Source: Pseudaeromonas sp963677375 (GTDB lineage: Bacteria; Pseudomonadota; Gammaproteobacteria; Enterobacterales; Aeromonadaceae). Taken from it: a stretch of 64,000 bases of DNA. A program made the position numbers and the translations under genes. Shown in pieces: positions 44,023 through 54,146 of the stretch. The notes below the pieces were generated by a model. That model did no database searches. It was not told the DNA's origin and saw nothing but the letters and a program-made list of their open reading frames with translations. Position 1 is the stretch's first letter, and each line of letters opens with the position of its first letter. The stretch lies in the NCBI GenBank assembly GCA_963677375.2, contig CAXXIF010000016.1, positions 1-64,000 on the forward strand, given 5' to 3'.

Positions 44023-46086
44023 TTATTTAACTCGCATGCCGGGCTGGGCTCCATCATGGGGTTCCAGGATATAGAGATCCTTTCCACCGGGGCCTGCGGC
44101 CAATACCATGCCTTCGGACATACCAAAGCGCATCTTGCGTGGAGCCAGGTTGGCAACCATGACGGTCAACTTTCCAACCAGGGTGGCCGGATCGTAGGCG
44201 GAGCGTATACCGGCAAATACCTGGCGAGTTTCGCCCCCGATATCCAGTTGCAGCTTCAGCAACTTATCCGCATCGGCCACCAGTTCGGCTGTGACGATGC
44301 GGGCAATCCGCAGATCCAGCTTGGCGAAATCGTCATAGGCAATTTCAGGTGCTATGGGTTCGAGCTCGGTATTGTCCTTGCCTGGAGCACTCTGATGTTG
44401 TGACTTGCTACCCTGACTCTTGCTGGCTTCGGCGACCAGATCCTCTTTGGAGGCTCCGACCATCTCCTCAATCTTCTTTGGATCGATACGGCTGAACAAG
44501 GCCTTGAAGGCTGCAATCGATTGACCCAGCAGCGGGGCATCGATGGCATCCCAACTCAGGTTAGTCTGCAAGAAGGCTTCACTGCGCTCGGCCAGTTGCG
44601 GTAATACCGGCTTGAGATAGGTCATCAACACGCGGAACAGGTTCAGTGAGACGGTGCAGACTTCCTGCAACTCGGTTTCACGCCCCTCTTGCTTGGCGAT
44701 GACCCAAGGTGCCTTGTCATCCACATAGCGATTGGCGATATCCGCCAGCGCCATAATATCTCGAATGGCACGGCTGAATTCGCGAGTCTCGTAGGCTTCA
44801 GCAATCCGCTCCCGGGCGGCAACAAATTCGCTGTACAGTACCGGCTCGGTATTGGTCGCTGCCAGTTGGCCATCGAAGCGCTTGCTGATGAAGCCCGCGG
44901 TACGGGAGGCTAGGTTCACCAGTTTATTGACCACATCGGCATTCACCCGGGCGACGAAGTCGTCCAGATTCAAATCCAGATCGTCGATCCGGCTATTGAG
45001 CTTGGCCGCGTAGTAGTAACGCAGATATTCCGGGTCCAGGTGCTGTAAATAGGTCCCGGCCTTGATGAAAGTGCCCTTGGATTTGGACATCTTGGCGCCA
45101 TTGACCGTGACATAGCCATGGACAAAGACATTGCTGGGTTTGCGGAAACCCGCACCTTCGAGCATGGCGGGCCAGAACAGGGTATGGAAGTAGAGAATAT
45201 CCTTACCGATGAAGTGGTACAGCTCGGCGTCGCTCTCCTTGCTCCAGAAGGCATCGAAATCCAGCTCCGGGCGCTTGCTGCAGAGATTCTTGAATGAGCC
45301 CATGTAGCCAATGGGTGCATCCAGCCAGACATAAAAGTATTTGCCGGGGGCGTCGGGGATCTCGAAGCCGAAGTAGGGCGCGTCGCGGGTGATATCCCAC
45401 TGCTGCAAGCCGGACTCAAACCATTCGTTGAGCTTGTTGGCCATCTCTTCTTGCAGGGCTCCGGAGGTGGTCCAATTTTTGAGCATCTCGGAAAACTGCG
45501 GCAGATCGAAGAAGAAATGCTCGGTCTCTTTCATCACCGGCGTGGCACCGGAGACGGCAGACTTCGGATTGATTAGCTCGGTTGGACTGTAAGTCGCGCC
45601 ACAGACGTCGCAGTTATCGCCATATTGGTCGGGAGCCTTGCACTTGGGGCAGGTTCCCTTGACGAAGCGATCCGGTAAAAACATCGATTTTTCCGGATCG
45701 AACAGCTGGGAAATGCCCCGGCTCTTGATGTAGCCACCATCCCGCAGACGGGTATAGATCAGGCTGGCCAGCTCCCGGTTTTCATCGCTGTGGGTCGAAT
45801 GATAATTGTCGAAACTAATACCAAAGCCAGCAAAGTCAGCCTGATGCTCAGTAGAGACGCCAGCAATCATCTGCTCCGGCGTGATACCCAACTGTTGAGC
45901 CTTGAGCATGATCGGGGTGCCATGGGCATCATCGGCACAGATAAAGTGGATGGTATTGCCACGCAAGCGTTGGTAGCGCACCCAGATATCAGCCTGAATA
46001 TGTTCGAGCATATGCCCGAGGTGAATAGAGCCGTTTGCATAAGGCAAGGCACAGGTAACCAGAATTTTACGAGCTGCGTTGGCCAT
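44023..46086 (-). CDS. metG: Methionyl-tRNA synthetase
   Basis: A 687-residue enzyme that charges tRNA-Met and tRNA-fMet. It shows the class I HIGH-type motif (SIHLGHMLEH), KMSKSKG, the four-Cys zinc knuckle (CPKCKAPDQYGDNCDVCG), and a C-terminal tRNA-binding OB-fold (DFAKLDLRIARIVTAELV, from about residue 588) as in full-length E. coli MetG. It is divergent from mrp, the arrangement common in enterobacteria and relatives. Confidence 0.97.
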   Translation of the reverse strand: MANAARKILVTCALPYANGSIHLGHMLEHIQADIWVRYQRLRGNTIHFICADDAHGTPIMLKAQQLGITPEQMIAGVSTEHQADFAGFGISFDNYHSTHSDENRELASLIYTRLRDGGYIKSRGISQLFDPEKSMFLPDRFVKGTCPKCKAPDQYGDNCDVCGATYSPTELINPKSAVSGATPVMKETEHFFFDLPQFSEMLKNWTTSGALQEEMANKLNEWFESGLQQWDITRDAPYFGFEIPDAPGKYFYVWLDAPIGYMGSFKNLCSKRPELDFDAFWSKESDAELYHFIGKDILYFHTLFWPAMLEGAGFRKPSNVFVHGYVTVNGAKMSKSKGTFIKAGTYLQHLDPEYLRYYYAAKLNSRIDDLDLNLDDFVARVNADVVNKLVNLASRTAGFISKRFDGQLAATNTEPVLYSEFVAARERIAEAYETREFSRAIRDIMALADIANRYVDDKAPWVIAKQEGRETELQEVCTVSLNLFRVLMTYLKPVLPQLAERSEAFLQTNLSWDAIDAPLLGQSIAAFKALFSRIDPKKIEEMVGASKEDLVAEASKSQGSKSQHQSAPGKDNTELEPIAPEIAYDDFAKLDLRIARIVTAELVADADKLLKLQLDIGGETRQVFAGIRSAYDPATLVGKLTVMVANLAPRKMRFGMSEGMVLAAGPGGKDLYILEPHDGAQPGMRVK

Positions 46087-46325
46087 AGTTCCTGTCTGTG
46101 TCGGGAAATGAAGTGGAGCAACATGTTACCCGATGAGACGGGGATCTGCCTAGGCGCAATGCCGCGGCTGCAGGCAATTGGCCCTGCGACGGGAGCTATT
46201 TTCTTGTACACTCGGTCGCGAACAATTTTTTAACATGACTAATCTCTACCGGACCAGGAGCTTTTCTGCTGTGGGCTTGGCTGCTCAGCCGTTTCGTGAG
46301 GAAGATGAGTCACATGGGAGTGCGC

Positions 46326-47396
46326 ATGCAAGAAATTCGTCAGTTACTCAGTCAATTCAAACCCGATGAGTGGGCCCTGGATCTAGTCAGTGCCGGGTTT
46401 GTCGGCACGACCCGGCAGCACGGCAATGTGCTGCAGATTGAACTGCGAGTCCCCTTCGCTGGCGTCAGTTGGTTGGGAGAGCTCAGTGTGCAGCTGGACG
46501 CGGCTTTGATTCAGCTCACCGGCGTCGAGCGGGTGGAGTGGATCTGGCAACAAGATGTCGCCACTATGGCGCGCAGCACTCAGGTTGCCGGTATCGCCGG
46601 GGTGCGCAATATTATTGCGGTCGCCTCCGGCAAAGGGGGGGTTGGCAAGTCCACCACAGCGGTGAATCTGGCCTTGGGACTGCGTCAACAAGGTGCCCGG
46701 GTCGGGGTGCTGGATGCCGATATCTATGGTCCCTCCATTCCCTGGATGTTGGGCTGTCCGGAGGAGCGACCTGTCTCCTTTGATGGCAAATTCATGCAAC
46801 CGGTAACAGCCTATGGCATAGGGTGCAACAGCATAGGGTTTCTGGTGCCGGAGGGTGAGGCCGCGGTCTGGCGTGGCCCAATGGCCAGTAAGGCTCTCGC
46901 GCAGATCCTGCACGAGACCCGTTGGGGCGAGCTGGATTATCTCATCGTCGATATGCCACCAGGAACTGGGGATATCCAGTTAACTCTGGCCCAGCAGGTA
47001 CCCACCACAGCCGTGGTGATGGTGACCACACCGCAAGACATCGCCTTGATTGATGTTCGTAAAGGCATTGCCATGTTTGACAAGGTGAATATCCCGGTGC
47101 TTGGTATCGTCGAGAACATGAGTTACCACACTTGCAGCCAGTGCGGTCACAAGGAGGCGATTTTCGGTTGCGGTGGCGGCCAACAGTTGGCTGAACAACA
47201 GGGACTGTGTTTGTTAGCCCAACTGCCATTACATATTCAAGTGCGCGAGGGCATGGATGCGGGACGTCCCCCGGCGATTGACGCAAATAATCCGTTGGCC
47301 ATCGGCTATCTGCAACTGGCGCGAACCGTGGCGGCAAGGCTCTATTTTGGCGGTAAAGCCATTCCGAGCAGCATATTAACCATCAACGAGAGCTAA
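46326..47396 (+). CDS. apbC: Iron-sulfur cluster carrier ATPase ApbC/Mrp
   Basis: A 356-residue P-loop protein that carries and transfers Fe–S clusters. The N-terminal MIP18-like domain covers about 1–90. The deviant Walker A VASGKGGVGKST is near residue 105. The paired cysteines YHTCSQCGHKE form the cluster-binding CxxC. The start at MQEIRQLL is chosen because GGGAG lies upstream at the right distance; several ATGs up to 30 nt earlier are possible. Confidence 0.94.
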   Translation: MQEIRQLLSQFKPDEWALDLVSAGFVGTTRQHGNVLQIELRVPFAGVSWLGELSVQLDAALIQLTGVERVEWIWQQDVATMARSTQVAGIAGVRNIIAVASGKGGVGKSTTAVNLALGLRQQGARVGVLDADIYGPSIPWMLGCPEERPVSFDGKFMQPVTAYGIGCNSIGFLVPEGEAAVWRGPMASKALAQILHETRWGELDYLIVDMPPGTGDIQLTLAQQVPTTAVVMVTTPQDIALIDVRKGIAMFDKVNIPVLGIVENMSYHTCSQCGHKEAIFGCGGGQQLAEQQGLCLLAQLPLHIQVREGMDAGRPPAIDANNPLAIGYLQLARTVAARLYFGGKAIPSSILTINES

Positions 47397-47492
47397 CTCG
47401 GTGTCTGCCAAAGGAATATTCAGCTTGGCTGGCAAATTTAGTATCATTGCGCCGTCCATGGGCAATATCGCCGCATTTGAGAAATCTACGTC

Positions 47493-48137
47493 ATGTCTGA
47501 ACCGCAACGTTCCTGTGTCATTATTGGGATAGCCGGAGCTTCGGCTTCCGGCAAAAGTCTGATCGCGCATACCATCTTCGAGGAGCTGGTGCAGGAGCAG
47601 GGTGAGGATCAAATCGGGGTGATCACGGAAGATTGTTATTACCGGGATCAAACCCACCTTTCCATGGAAGAGCGGGTCAAAACCAATTATGACCATCCGA
47701 GCGCATTCGATCACGGCCTGCTGGCGCAGCATCTGACTTGCCTGCTCAAAGGGGAGGCCGTTGATATTCCTCGTTACTCCTACACAGAACATACTCGCTT
47801 GACTGAGACTTCACGTTTCAGTCCGAAACGCATCATCATCCTGGAGGGGATCTTGTTACTCAATGAACCCCGACTGCGCGAGCTGATGGATGTCAGCATC
47901 TTCATGGATACCCCGCTGGACATCTGCCTGATCCGGCGATTGGTGCGGGATGTCCAGGAGCGGGGCAGAACCATGGAGTCGGTGCTGAAACAGTACCAGA
48001 ACACAGTTCGACCGATGTTTTTACAATTTATTGAGCCATCCAAACAGTATGCCGATGTGATAGTGCCCCGTGGTGGCCGCAACCGCATTGCCATCGATAT
48101 GCTCAAAGCCCGTATCCTGCATATGTTGCAGGCATGA
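47493..48137 (+). CDS. udk: Uridine kinase
   Basis: A 214-residue enzyme of pyrimidine salvage that phosphorylates uridine and cytidine. P-loop GIAGASASGKS lies near residue 13, and DCYYRDQ and the NYDHPSAFDH block are typical. Dcd follows, starting 29 nt downstream, so pyrimidine salvage and dUTP supply are grouped. Confidence 0.96.
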   Translation: MSEPQRSCVIIGIAGASASGKSLIAHTIFEELVQEQGEDQIGVITEDCYYRDQTHLSMEERVKTNYDHPSAFDHGLLAQHLTCLLKGEAVDIPRYSYTEHTRLTETSRFSPKRIIILEGILLLNEPRLRELMDVSIFMDTPLDICLIRRLVRDVQERGRTMESVLKQYQNTVRPMFLQFIEPSKQYADVIVPRGGRNRIAIDMLKARILHMLQA

Positions 48138-48166
48138 AAGCGGCACTTAATCACCAGGAGAAGGGA

Positions 48167-48748
48167 ATGCGTCTTTGCGATAGTGATATCGAGAAATATC
48201 TGGCTGAAGGCAAGATTGTGATTGAACCCACACCGGGCCAGGATCGGATCAGCGGCGTCAGTGTGGATGTCCTGCTCGGCAATGAGTTCCGAGTGTTCCA
48301 GGCTCATACTGCGGCCTTCATTGATCTGAGTGGTCCCAAAGAAGAAGTCGCCGAGGCAATTAATCGGGTGATGAGTGATGAAATCATCATTCCAGATGGT
48401 GAAGCTTTCATTCTCCATCCAGGGGAGCTGGCCTTGGCGGTGACGCTTGAGTCGGTCACTCTACCGCCCGATATCGTGGGCTGGCTGGATGGTCGTTCAT
48501 CGCTGGCTCGTTTGGGATTGATGGTTCATGTGACGGCGCACCGTATCGATCCGGGTTGGTCTGGGCGTATCGTGCTGGAGTTTTACAATGGCGGCCGCCT
48601 GCCTTTGGCATTACGGCCTAAAATGGTAATTGGTGCGTTGAACTTTGAACTGCTATCCGGCCCCGCAGCTCGGCCGTATAACAAGCGCGCCAATGCCAAG
48701 TACAAGAGTCAACAAGGAGCTGTAGCCAGCCGTATCGGTCAGGACTGA
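48167..48748 (+). CDS. dcd: dCTP deaminase
   Basis: A 193-residue enzyme that deaminates dCTP to dUTP. It starts MRLCDSDIEKYL, has WLDGRSSLARLGL and the catalytic Glu in GRIVLEFYNGG, and its length equals the E. coli enzyme. AGGAGAAGG lies before the ATG; the in-frame ATG at 48134 is rejected. Confidence 0.96.
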   Translation: MRLCDSDIEKYLAEGKIVIEPTPGQDRISGVSVDVLLGNEFRVFQAHTAAFIDLSGPKEEVAEAINRVMSDEIIIPDGEAFILHPGELALAVTLESVTLPPDIVGWLDGRSSLARLGLMVHVTAHRIDPGWSGRIVLEFYNGGRLPLALRPKMVIGALNFELLSGPAARPYNKRANAKYKSQQGAVASRIGQD

Positions 48749-48806
48749 AGATTCTGACCTCCGGTTGAACGATGCGTCATTCAAGGCTTGATGCTCCGGA
48801 GGCTCT

Positions 48807-50858
48807 ATGAAGAAGGCACTCTATCTGCTCCTGTCACTGGTATTGTTGGTGATAGGCGGCATGGTCGCGTTGACCCTGTTGATCAGTAGTGACGAGATCA
48901 AGCAGACGCTGATTGCTCAGGTAAAGCAGCAAACCGGACGTGAGCTGCGTATCGATGGTTCGGTTTCCTGGTCTTTTTTCCCATCGGTGGGCATCGATAT
49001 TGCGCAAGTCCAGTTGCGAAATCCCACGGGGTTTCCTGCCGAGCCATTGATCTCCGTGGCTAGAGCTCATATTCGTGTGGCCGTTACGCCACTTTTTTCC
49101 CGGCGAATTGATATTGAACAGTTGGAATTGATCAAACCGCAAATTCATCTCTTCCGGACATCGCAAGGACATACCAACCTCGACGATTTACTAACCCCGG
49201 CGACGAAGCAAGCTGGATCAGTACCCGCACCCGAGCCAACACAGGGAAGCGGTGCCGGTGGTTATCAAGTCCGTGTGGCTGGAATCCTCATTCAGGACGC
49301 TGAACTGGCATTACAGGATCAAGGCAGCGGTCAGCACTACGATTTATCACAGTTCAACCTGATGACCGGAGCCTTGGAGCCAGGGCAACCGGCGGATATC
49401 GAGCTCTCTACCGACTGGTCTGTTACCGGAATCACCGGACATTTGAGCACTAAGGCGCAAATCAGTTACCAGATAAAAGAGTCGAACTGGCAAGCCAAAA
49501 ATTGGCAGCTGGAACTGTCCCTGAAGCCCCAAAGTGGGGAGCTGCTGGAATTCACCAGCCGGGGCGATCTACAGATCCAGGCAATCAATGATGGGCTTGA
49601 GGTCAAGCTGGCTCCCTGGCTGGTCAATGCCCAGTTAAAGGCCAAAGAGCTGGCTGGTCACTGGCAAAGTCAGGGGGATTTGCAGGCAACTGTGCGCAAC
49701 GGGCTTCCTCGAGTCCGGCTTGATACATGGCAATTGACGGGGAGTCAGAAGGGCGCATTAATACCTGTTGCACTGGAGAACATATCCGCCTCCGGGGCCT
49801 GGTTTTATGAGACGCAAGGCCAGCAACTCAGTTTCAATCATGGGCGCGGAGAAGTGGGGCCGCTGCAATGGCAGGGAACCGTAAAGGCGCTCATGCAACC
49901 AATGCCAAAGATAGCGTTTGATTTCCAACTTCCTCTGCTCGACTTGAACTGGTTTATCGGTGCCAAATCTCCCCAGTCAGCCCAGCAAGCGACCACGACT
50001 CAATCCACGGTTACAAACCCATCCGAGCCGGACTTGCGCGGGTTGAGAAGCCTCAATCTGGAAGGGAAGTTGACCATAGGACGGCTCAAGGGACCTAAAC
50101 TAGATGCCAGAGACCTTCGGATTGCCACCCGAGTCGAGGACGGCATTGTGGCTCTCACCGATTTTTCCATGGGGATCTATCAGGGGACCATCACCGCCAC
50201 CGGTCTACTGGACGGACGAACCCTTCCGGCCAAATTGCAGCTCTCTCCTCATATCAAAGGATTGCAGATCCAGCCCCTGCTCAAAGAGTGGACTGGCAAG
50301 GCGCCGCTGTCGGGGGCGGCAACGATAGACGGTACCCTGAGGTGGGTCGGTCTTTTGGCAGCCAATGTGCGCAAGAGTCTGAGTGGCCAACTCAAGCTGG
50401 CCTTTTACGATGGCGCCGTTAATGGCTACAACCTGGCGGCCAAGTTACGCAATGCCAAAGCTATGCTAAAAGTTTCGGCCTCCTCCAATGAGGTAAAAAG
50501 AACCGATTTTTCTGCGTTGACTGCGGACATCGCGTTGCAATCGGGTATGGCAAGCAGTAACAACATCTCCATGCTTTCCCCTCTATTGCGGGTCAAGGGT
50601 CAAGGCTCGACCCATCTGGTGAGGGAAAATCTCGATTTCCATCTGGATGTCTCTGTGGTGGGGTCCAGTAAGGGGCAGGGCGGGAAAGAGTTAGACAGCC
50701 TCCGGCATATCACGATCCCGCTGAAGATTGTCGGTACCTGGAGTGACCCTGACTATCAACTGAACATGGATAGTCTATTAAAATCGGAGGTTCAGCAGCA
50801 GATAAAAGGGCTGCTGCCACAGAAACTTCCTTCCCGGTTAGGTAATTTTTTTAACTGA
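48807..50858 (+). CDS. asmA: AsmA family protein
   Basis: A 683-residue inner-membrane-anchored periplasmic protein with one N-terminal helix (about 3–25) and a long beta-rich body. AsmA-like proteins are implicated in outer-membrane lipid transport and assembly. The N-terminal RIDGSVSWSFFPSVGIDIAQV and the C-terminal NLDFHLDVSVVGS block are diagnostic. It follows dcd, an order shared with E. coli. Its stop codon lies inside a hairpin shared with the convergent gene. Confidence 0.92.
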   Translation: MKKALYLLLSLVLLVIGGMVALTLLISSDEIKQTLIAQVKQQTGRELRIDGSVSWSFFPSVGIDIAQVQLRNPTGFPAEPLISVARAHIRVAVTPLFSRRIDIEQLELIKPQIHLFRTSQGHTNLDDLLTPATKQAGSVPAPEPTQGSGAGGYQVRVAGILIQDAELALQDQGSGQHYDLSQFNLMTGALEPGQPADIELSTDWSVTGITGHLSTKAQISYQIKESNWQAKNWQLELSLKPQSGELLEFTSRGDLQIQAINDGLEVKLAPWLVNAQLKAKELAGHWQSQGDLQATVRNGLPRVRLDTWQLTGSQKGALIPVALENISASGAWFYETQGQQLSFNHGRGEVGPLQWQGTVKALMQPMPKIAFDFQLPLLDLNWFIGAKSPQSAQQATTTQSTVTNPSEPDLRGLRSLNLEGKLTIGRLKGPKLDARDLRIATRVEDGIVALTDFSMGIYQGTITATGLLDGRTLPAKLQLSPHIKGLQIQPLLKEWTGKAPLSGAATIDGTLRWVGLLAANVRKSLSGQLKLAFYDGAVNGYNLAAKLRNAKAMLKVSASSNEVKRTDFSALTADIALQSGMASSNNISMLSPLLRVKGQGSTHLVRENLDFHLDVSVVGSSKGQGGKELDSLRHITIPLKIVGTWSDPDYQLNMDSLLKSEVQQQIKGLLPQKLPSRLGNFFN

Positions 50859-50889
50859 CGAAACCAGCTCACCTGTGCTGCTCGTCAGT
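50854..50889. terminator. Hairpin holding the stop codons of two convergent genes
   Basis: ACTGACGA (50854–50861) pairs perfectly with TCGTCAGT (50882–50889), with inner CAGC/GCTG pairing. The TGA of asmA is in one arm and the TGA of the minus-strand gene in the other. No T tract, so termination is uncertain. Confidence 0.45.
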
Positions 50890-51667
50890 GATCCCAACCA
50901 CTCACGGCCTGGAGTACCTGGAGAAAACCGGTGGCGGTCAGTTGTGCGGCTTGTTCCTCATTACTTACAAAAAATGAGCCGGCAAACGCCAAACTATTGA
51001 TCGAGATGCCATGCCAGCAGGCGCAGTGTCGAGGGATCAGTAACAGCCACTGCCGGGTCAATAATAGGTTGTAGGCAAGTCCCGGGTGCCATTGCAACTG
51101 GCTTAAACCCTGTTGGTATAAGGCATACCGGCTCGCAGGGTCTTCCTTCTCGAGCGAACACCCATAATGGGGAAAAGGTAGCGGCGGCTGGCCCGGCTCC
51201 AGGGGGCGACCCAGGACATCATCACCCAGCGTTCGTGGGACCCACTGCAGATGCTTATGCCGTTGGCTGGCGCCGGCTGCATGTCCACAGTTATAAAAAA
51301 CCAGTCCATCTTCCATGTCGAGCAGTTGCCCCAATGCCTCGAAATCTTCCCATGTCAGCAGACTTTCTTGTGGTTCGAAGTCACGGGTGATTAACAGTAG
51401 ATGATTGGCGATCACCGGAAATTTATTCAACAGGCAGACGTGGTGGGGCGCTATGTCTGCGATGTAGAGCTCCGGCTCATAGGGCAAGAAGGGGTCGGTT
51501 TGCCGCGCCGCTTCTGGATTGGATTTCTGCCGCAGATTGACGGCTACCCGCAGTAAAAAACGATGCCCCCCTTGAACACAAGGCTGAGTCATGACTTGGA
51601 TCTGACTCATATGGTTCGATGCGATGGCCGCTTGAGTGACACGCGCTGCTTTTTCCAATAAAAACAT
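50885..51667 (-). CDS. ATP adenylyltransferase / Ap4A phosphorylase-like protein
   Basis: A 260-residue enzyme of the HIT superfamily that splits Ap4A with phosphate into ADP and ATP. The nucleotide site is CGHAAGASQRHKHLQWVP (histidine triad variant, about residues 125–142), with an N-terminal VLLNKFPVIANHLLLIT-like strand and a C-terminal domain typical of Ap4A phosphorylase (YNLLLTRQWLLLIPR). It is monocistronic and converges with asmA. Confidence 0.88.
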   Translation of the reverse strand: MFLLEKAARVTQAAIASNHMSQIQVMTQPCVQGGHRFLLRVAVNLRQKSNPEAARQTDPFLPYEPELYIADIAPHHVCLLNKFPVIANHLLLITRDFEPQESLLTWEDFEALGQLLDMEDGLVFYNCGHAAGASQRHKHLQWVPRTLGDDVLGRPLEPGQPPLPFPHYGCSLEKEDPASRYALYQQGLSQLQWHPGLAYNLLLTRQWLLLIPRHCACWHGISINSLAFAGSFFVSNEEQAAQLTATGFLQVLQAVSGWDH

Positions 51668-51839
51668 GATGATTCGCCCCTTTGTTCAGGTGCCAGCCAA
51701 AAAATGACCTAAAATAGCCACAGGAGATTTCTCCTTTTGATCTGACCCTGACGTTCATCTCGATTCTTTATGAATTTGACTAACAATAATAAAGAACCCC
51801 AGGGATATAAATTAATAATGCATTACAAGGAACATCCAA

Positions 51840-53858
51840 ATGAAGCTGACAATCAAAGTGGGGATTGCCTTCGCCATATTATGTGGCTTGATGGCATTAG
51901 GCGGGGGCTTCTCTTATTTCAATATGGGTAAAATCAATGAGGCTTTCACCTTCGTGGTGAAGGACATCAGCGTCTTGAGCGATGATGCCAACTCCATCGG
52001 CCAGGCATTGCTGCGCATCAATAAAACAGCCAACGATATGGTGTTTACCACGACTAAATCCGAGCTGGAATCGGGCCGACAAAGCTTCGAGGCTCAGGCT
52101 AAAGCATTAGATGATCAATTGCAGACCTTGCTGGGACGGCTTGCTGCGATTGAGCAGAAAGGAGAAGCCGCTCAAGCGGCTCAATCGTTACAAGGCGCCG
52201 TCAAACTGGTATCGCAAGGTGGTGCCGATATTTATAAGACACGCACCGAGATCCTCACTGAAGCCGCGCTCATCGATAAAATCAAAACGGACTTCCTGAC
52301 CAAAATCAGTTTTGCCAAGGTGGCGGTCGACCTGACCTTCAAGTCCTATGCCGATGAGGACCCCTACATTGGTTCATTGACCAAACAGATGGTGTCACAG
52401 ATTGGCACCATGGAGTATATGGTCAATGCCATTTTTAGCACGCAATCCCTGAAAGAGATGCAAGCCATTCAGCGCAATGCTGTTTCCGTTTCCCAGATGA
52501 TCTTGAAAAATGGTGAGGTATTACAGCAAGAAGTACCTGCCACGAAGGAGAATGGTGATTTCACGGCCGGTCTGGCAGCGCTGAAAGAAAACGATGGCGT
52601 CAAGCAAGGAGCCATTGCACGTTACGTTGCTCTACAAGACAAACGAGCGCAGCTGTTAACTCAGGTTCAGCAAGTTTCCGATTCGGTTGAAACGGCCATG
52701 AAGCAGGTGCATTCCCTGCAAAAAGCATCGAAAGCCATTGGTGATGCAGCCTTTATCAAAGCGAACGACAGCATCAGCAGCACGACTATGAGCATCATGA
52801 TGTCATTGCTGTTCAGTCTGCTATTTGCCGGTGTTGTGGGCTGGCGACTCTCCAGTACCATCAATGCGCCCATGACGGTTTTACAACGCATTCTTCGACA
52901 ATTGGCTCTGGGGGATTTCACGCAACGGGTTGAAGGCAAGTTCAGCGGTGAGTTTGCCGAGTTGCAACGGGATATCAATGCGGTAATTCAAGAGTTCAAT
53001 AATACACTCACAGTGGTGAAACATGGTGCGCAGCAGACCCGAGACACAGCGAATAAGAACCGCGAATTTGCAAATACGCTAGCGGCCCAAGTTCAGGTTC
53101 AATCTGGCACCATGAATACCTTGGCCGCAACCGTGACCGAGATGGAGCATGCAATCCAGGATGTAAACAGCAATACGGAAGCCAGCCTCGGCATGGTGCT
53201 CTCGGTGGACGAGCAAGTACAAGCCGGCCGCTATCTGGTGGAAGAGAATAGTCGCCTGATTGGTTCCTTGTTCGAAAATCTCAGACACAGCGAGGGCGTG
53301 ATCCAGCAGGTGTATGCACAGAGTGAGCACATCGGCGGCATTCTGGAGGTGATCTCGGGGATCTCTGAACAGACTAACTTGCTGGCATTGAACGCGGCGA
53401 TTGAAGCGGCCCGAGCAGGTGAGCATGGCCGTGGATTTGCGGTAGTTGCTGACGAAGTGCGGAATCTGGCGAGTCGAACCAACAAGAGTACTCAGGAGAT
53501 CAATACTATGATCTCCGAATTGCAGAATAAATCATCCGGTGCTGTTTCTAGCATGCAAGAAAGTTTACATCTGATGCAAGATGGTCGCGCCAAGATGGAG
53601 CAGGTCAATGGCTCTATCGGTCTGATTGCCGATCATATGCTGAATGTCCGTAATTCTGCGGAGTTGATTGCCACCGCTACCCGTGAACAAACAATTGCAA
53701 GTCGCGAAATCAGCCGCAGTATCAACGAAATGTCCGAAGTGGTTGAGCTCAGTAGCAAGACCATGCATGACATGGCCGGGCAAACCATAGCGCTGGATCA
53801 ACTCTGCGAGCAACAGGAAAAAACAGTTCAGCAGTTTAAGCTGGGAAGAGCAGATTAA
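51840..53858 (+). CDS. Methyl-accepting chemotaxis protein
   Basis: A 672-residue chemoreceptor. It has TM1 (about 5–27), a long helical periplasmic domain of about 290 residues, TM2 (about 315–335), a HAMP domain (RILRQLALGDFTQRVEGKFSGE) and a signalling domain with the tip ISEQTNLLALNAAIEAARAG. The all-helical sensor resembles the helical-bimodular class; no ligand can be given. Good AAGGA ribosome site before the ATG. A strong terminator follows. Confidence 0.92.
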   Translation: MKLTIKVGIAFAILCGLMALGGGFSYFNMGKINEAFTFVVKDISVLSDDANSIGQALLRINKTANDMVFTTTKSELESGRQSFEAQAKALDDQLQTLLGRLAAIEQKGEAAQAAQSLQGAVKLVSQGGADIYKTRTEILTEAALIDKIKTDFLTKISFAKVAVDLTFKSYADEDPYIGSLTKQMVSQIGTMEYMVNAIFSTQSLKEMQAIQRNAVSVSQMILKNGEVLQQEVPATKENGDFTAGLAALKENDGVKQGAIARYVALQDKRAQLLTQVQQVSDSVETAMKQVHSLQKASKAIGDAAFIKANDSISSTTMSIMMSLLFSLLFAGVVGWRLSSTINAPMTVLQRILRQLALGDFTQRVEGKFSGEFAELQRDINAVIQEFNNTLTVVKHGAQQTRDTANKNREFANTLAAQVQVQSGTMNTLAATVTEMEHAIQDVNSNTEASLGMVLSVDEQVQAGRYLVEENSRLIGSLFENLRHSEGVIQQVYAQSEHIGGILEVISGISEQTNLLALNAAIEAARAGEHGRGFAVVADEVRNLASRTNKSTQEINTMISELQNKSSGAVSSMQESLHLMQDGRAKMEQVNGSIGLIADHMLNVRNSAELIATATREQTIASREISRSINEMSEVVELSSKTMHDMAGQTIALDQLCEQQEKTVQQFKLGRAD

Positions 53859-53877
53859 GAGAGTCGGGTAGCAATGG

Positions 53878-53903
53878 AAGGCCCACCGGATAGGTGGGCC
53901 TTT
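53878..53903 (+). terminator. Terminator of the chemoreceptor gene at 51.8 kb
   Basis: AAGGCCCACC-GGAT-AGGTGGGCCTT followed by TTGTTT, about 20 nt after the stop. Confidence 0.9.
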
Positions 53904-53966
53904 TGTTTGGCGTTATCCCAGTTATGCGTTGCTCGGGTCAAAACCGGTTATCAGGCTGTTGTTCAG

Positions 53967-54028
53967 GAGTCAGGACGAACACAGACACGCCGTGAACACA
54001 TCCATGTAGGCTCGATGGCGGCATCACT
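53967..54028 (+). repeat. Dispersed intergenic repeat, copy C (degraded)
   Basis: GACGAACACAGACACGCCGT is identical to copy A, and the following CATCCATGTAGGCTCG is near-identical. The GGCGGCATC that starts the hairpin is present, but its 3' arm is lost (CACTGATCCACTGC). Confidence 0.65.
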
Positions 54029-54146
54029 GATCCACTGCAGACTCGTGAACAGAAGTGAGAATAGGGCCTACATTTAAACCCATGTGGAACCCACCCCTGG
54101 AATGCTGCATACTGGCAGCCCAGTTGTTGCTCATATGGATATTGAC

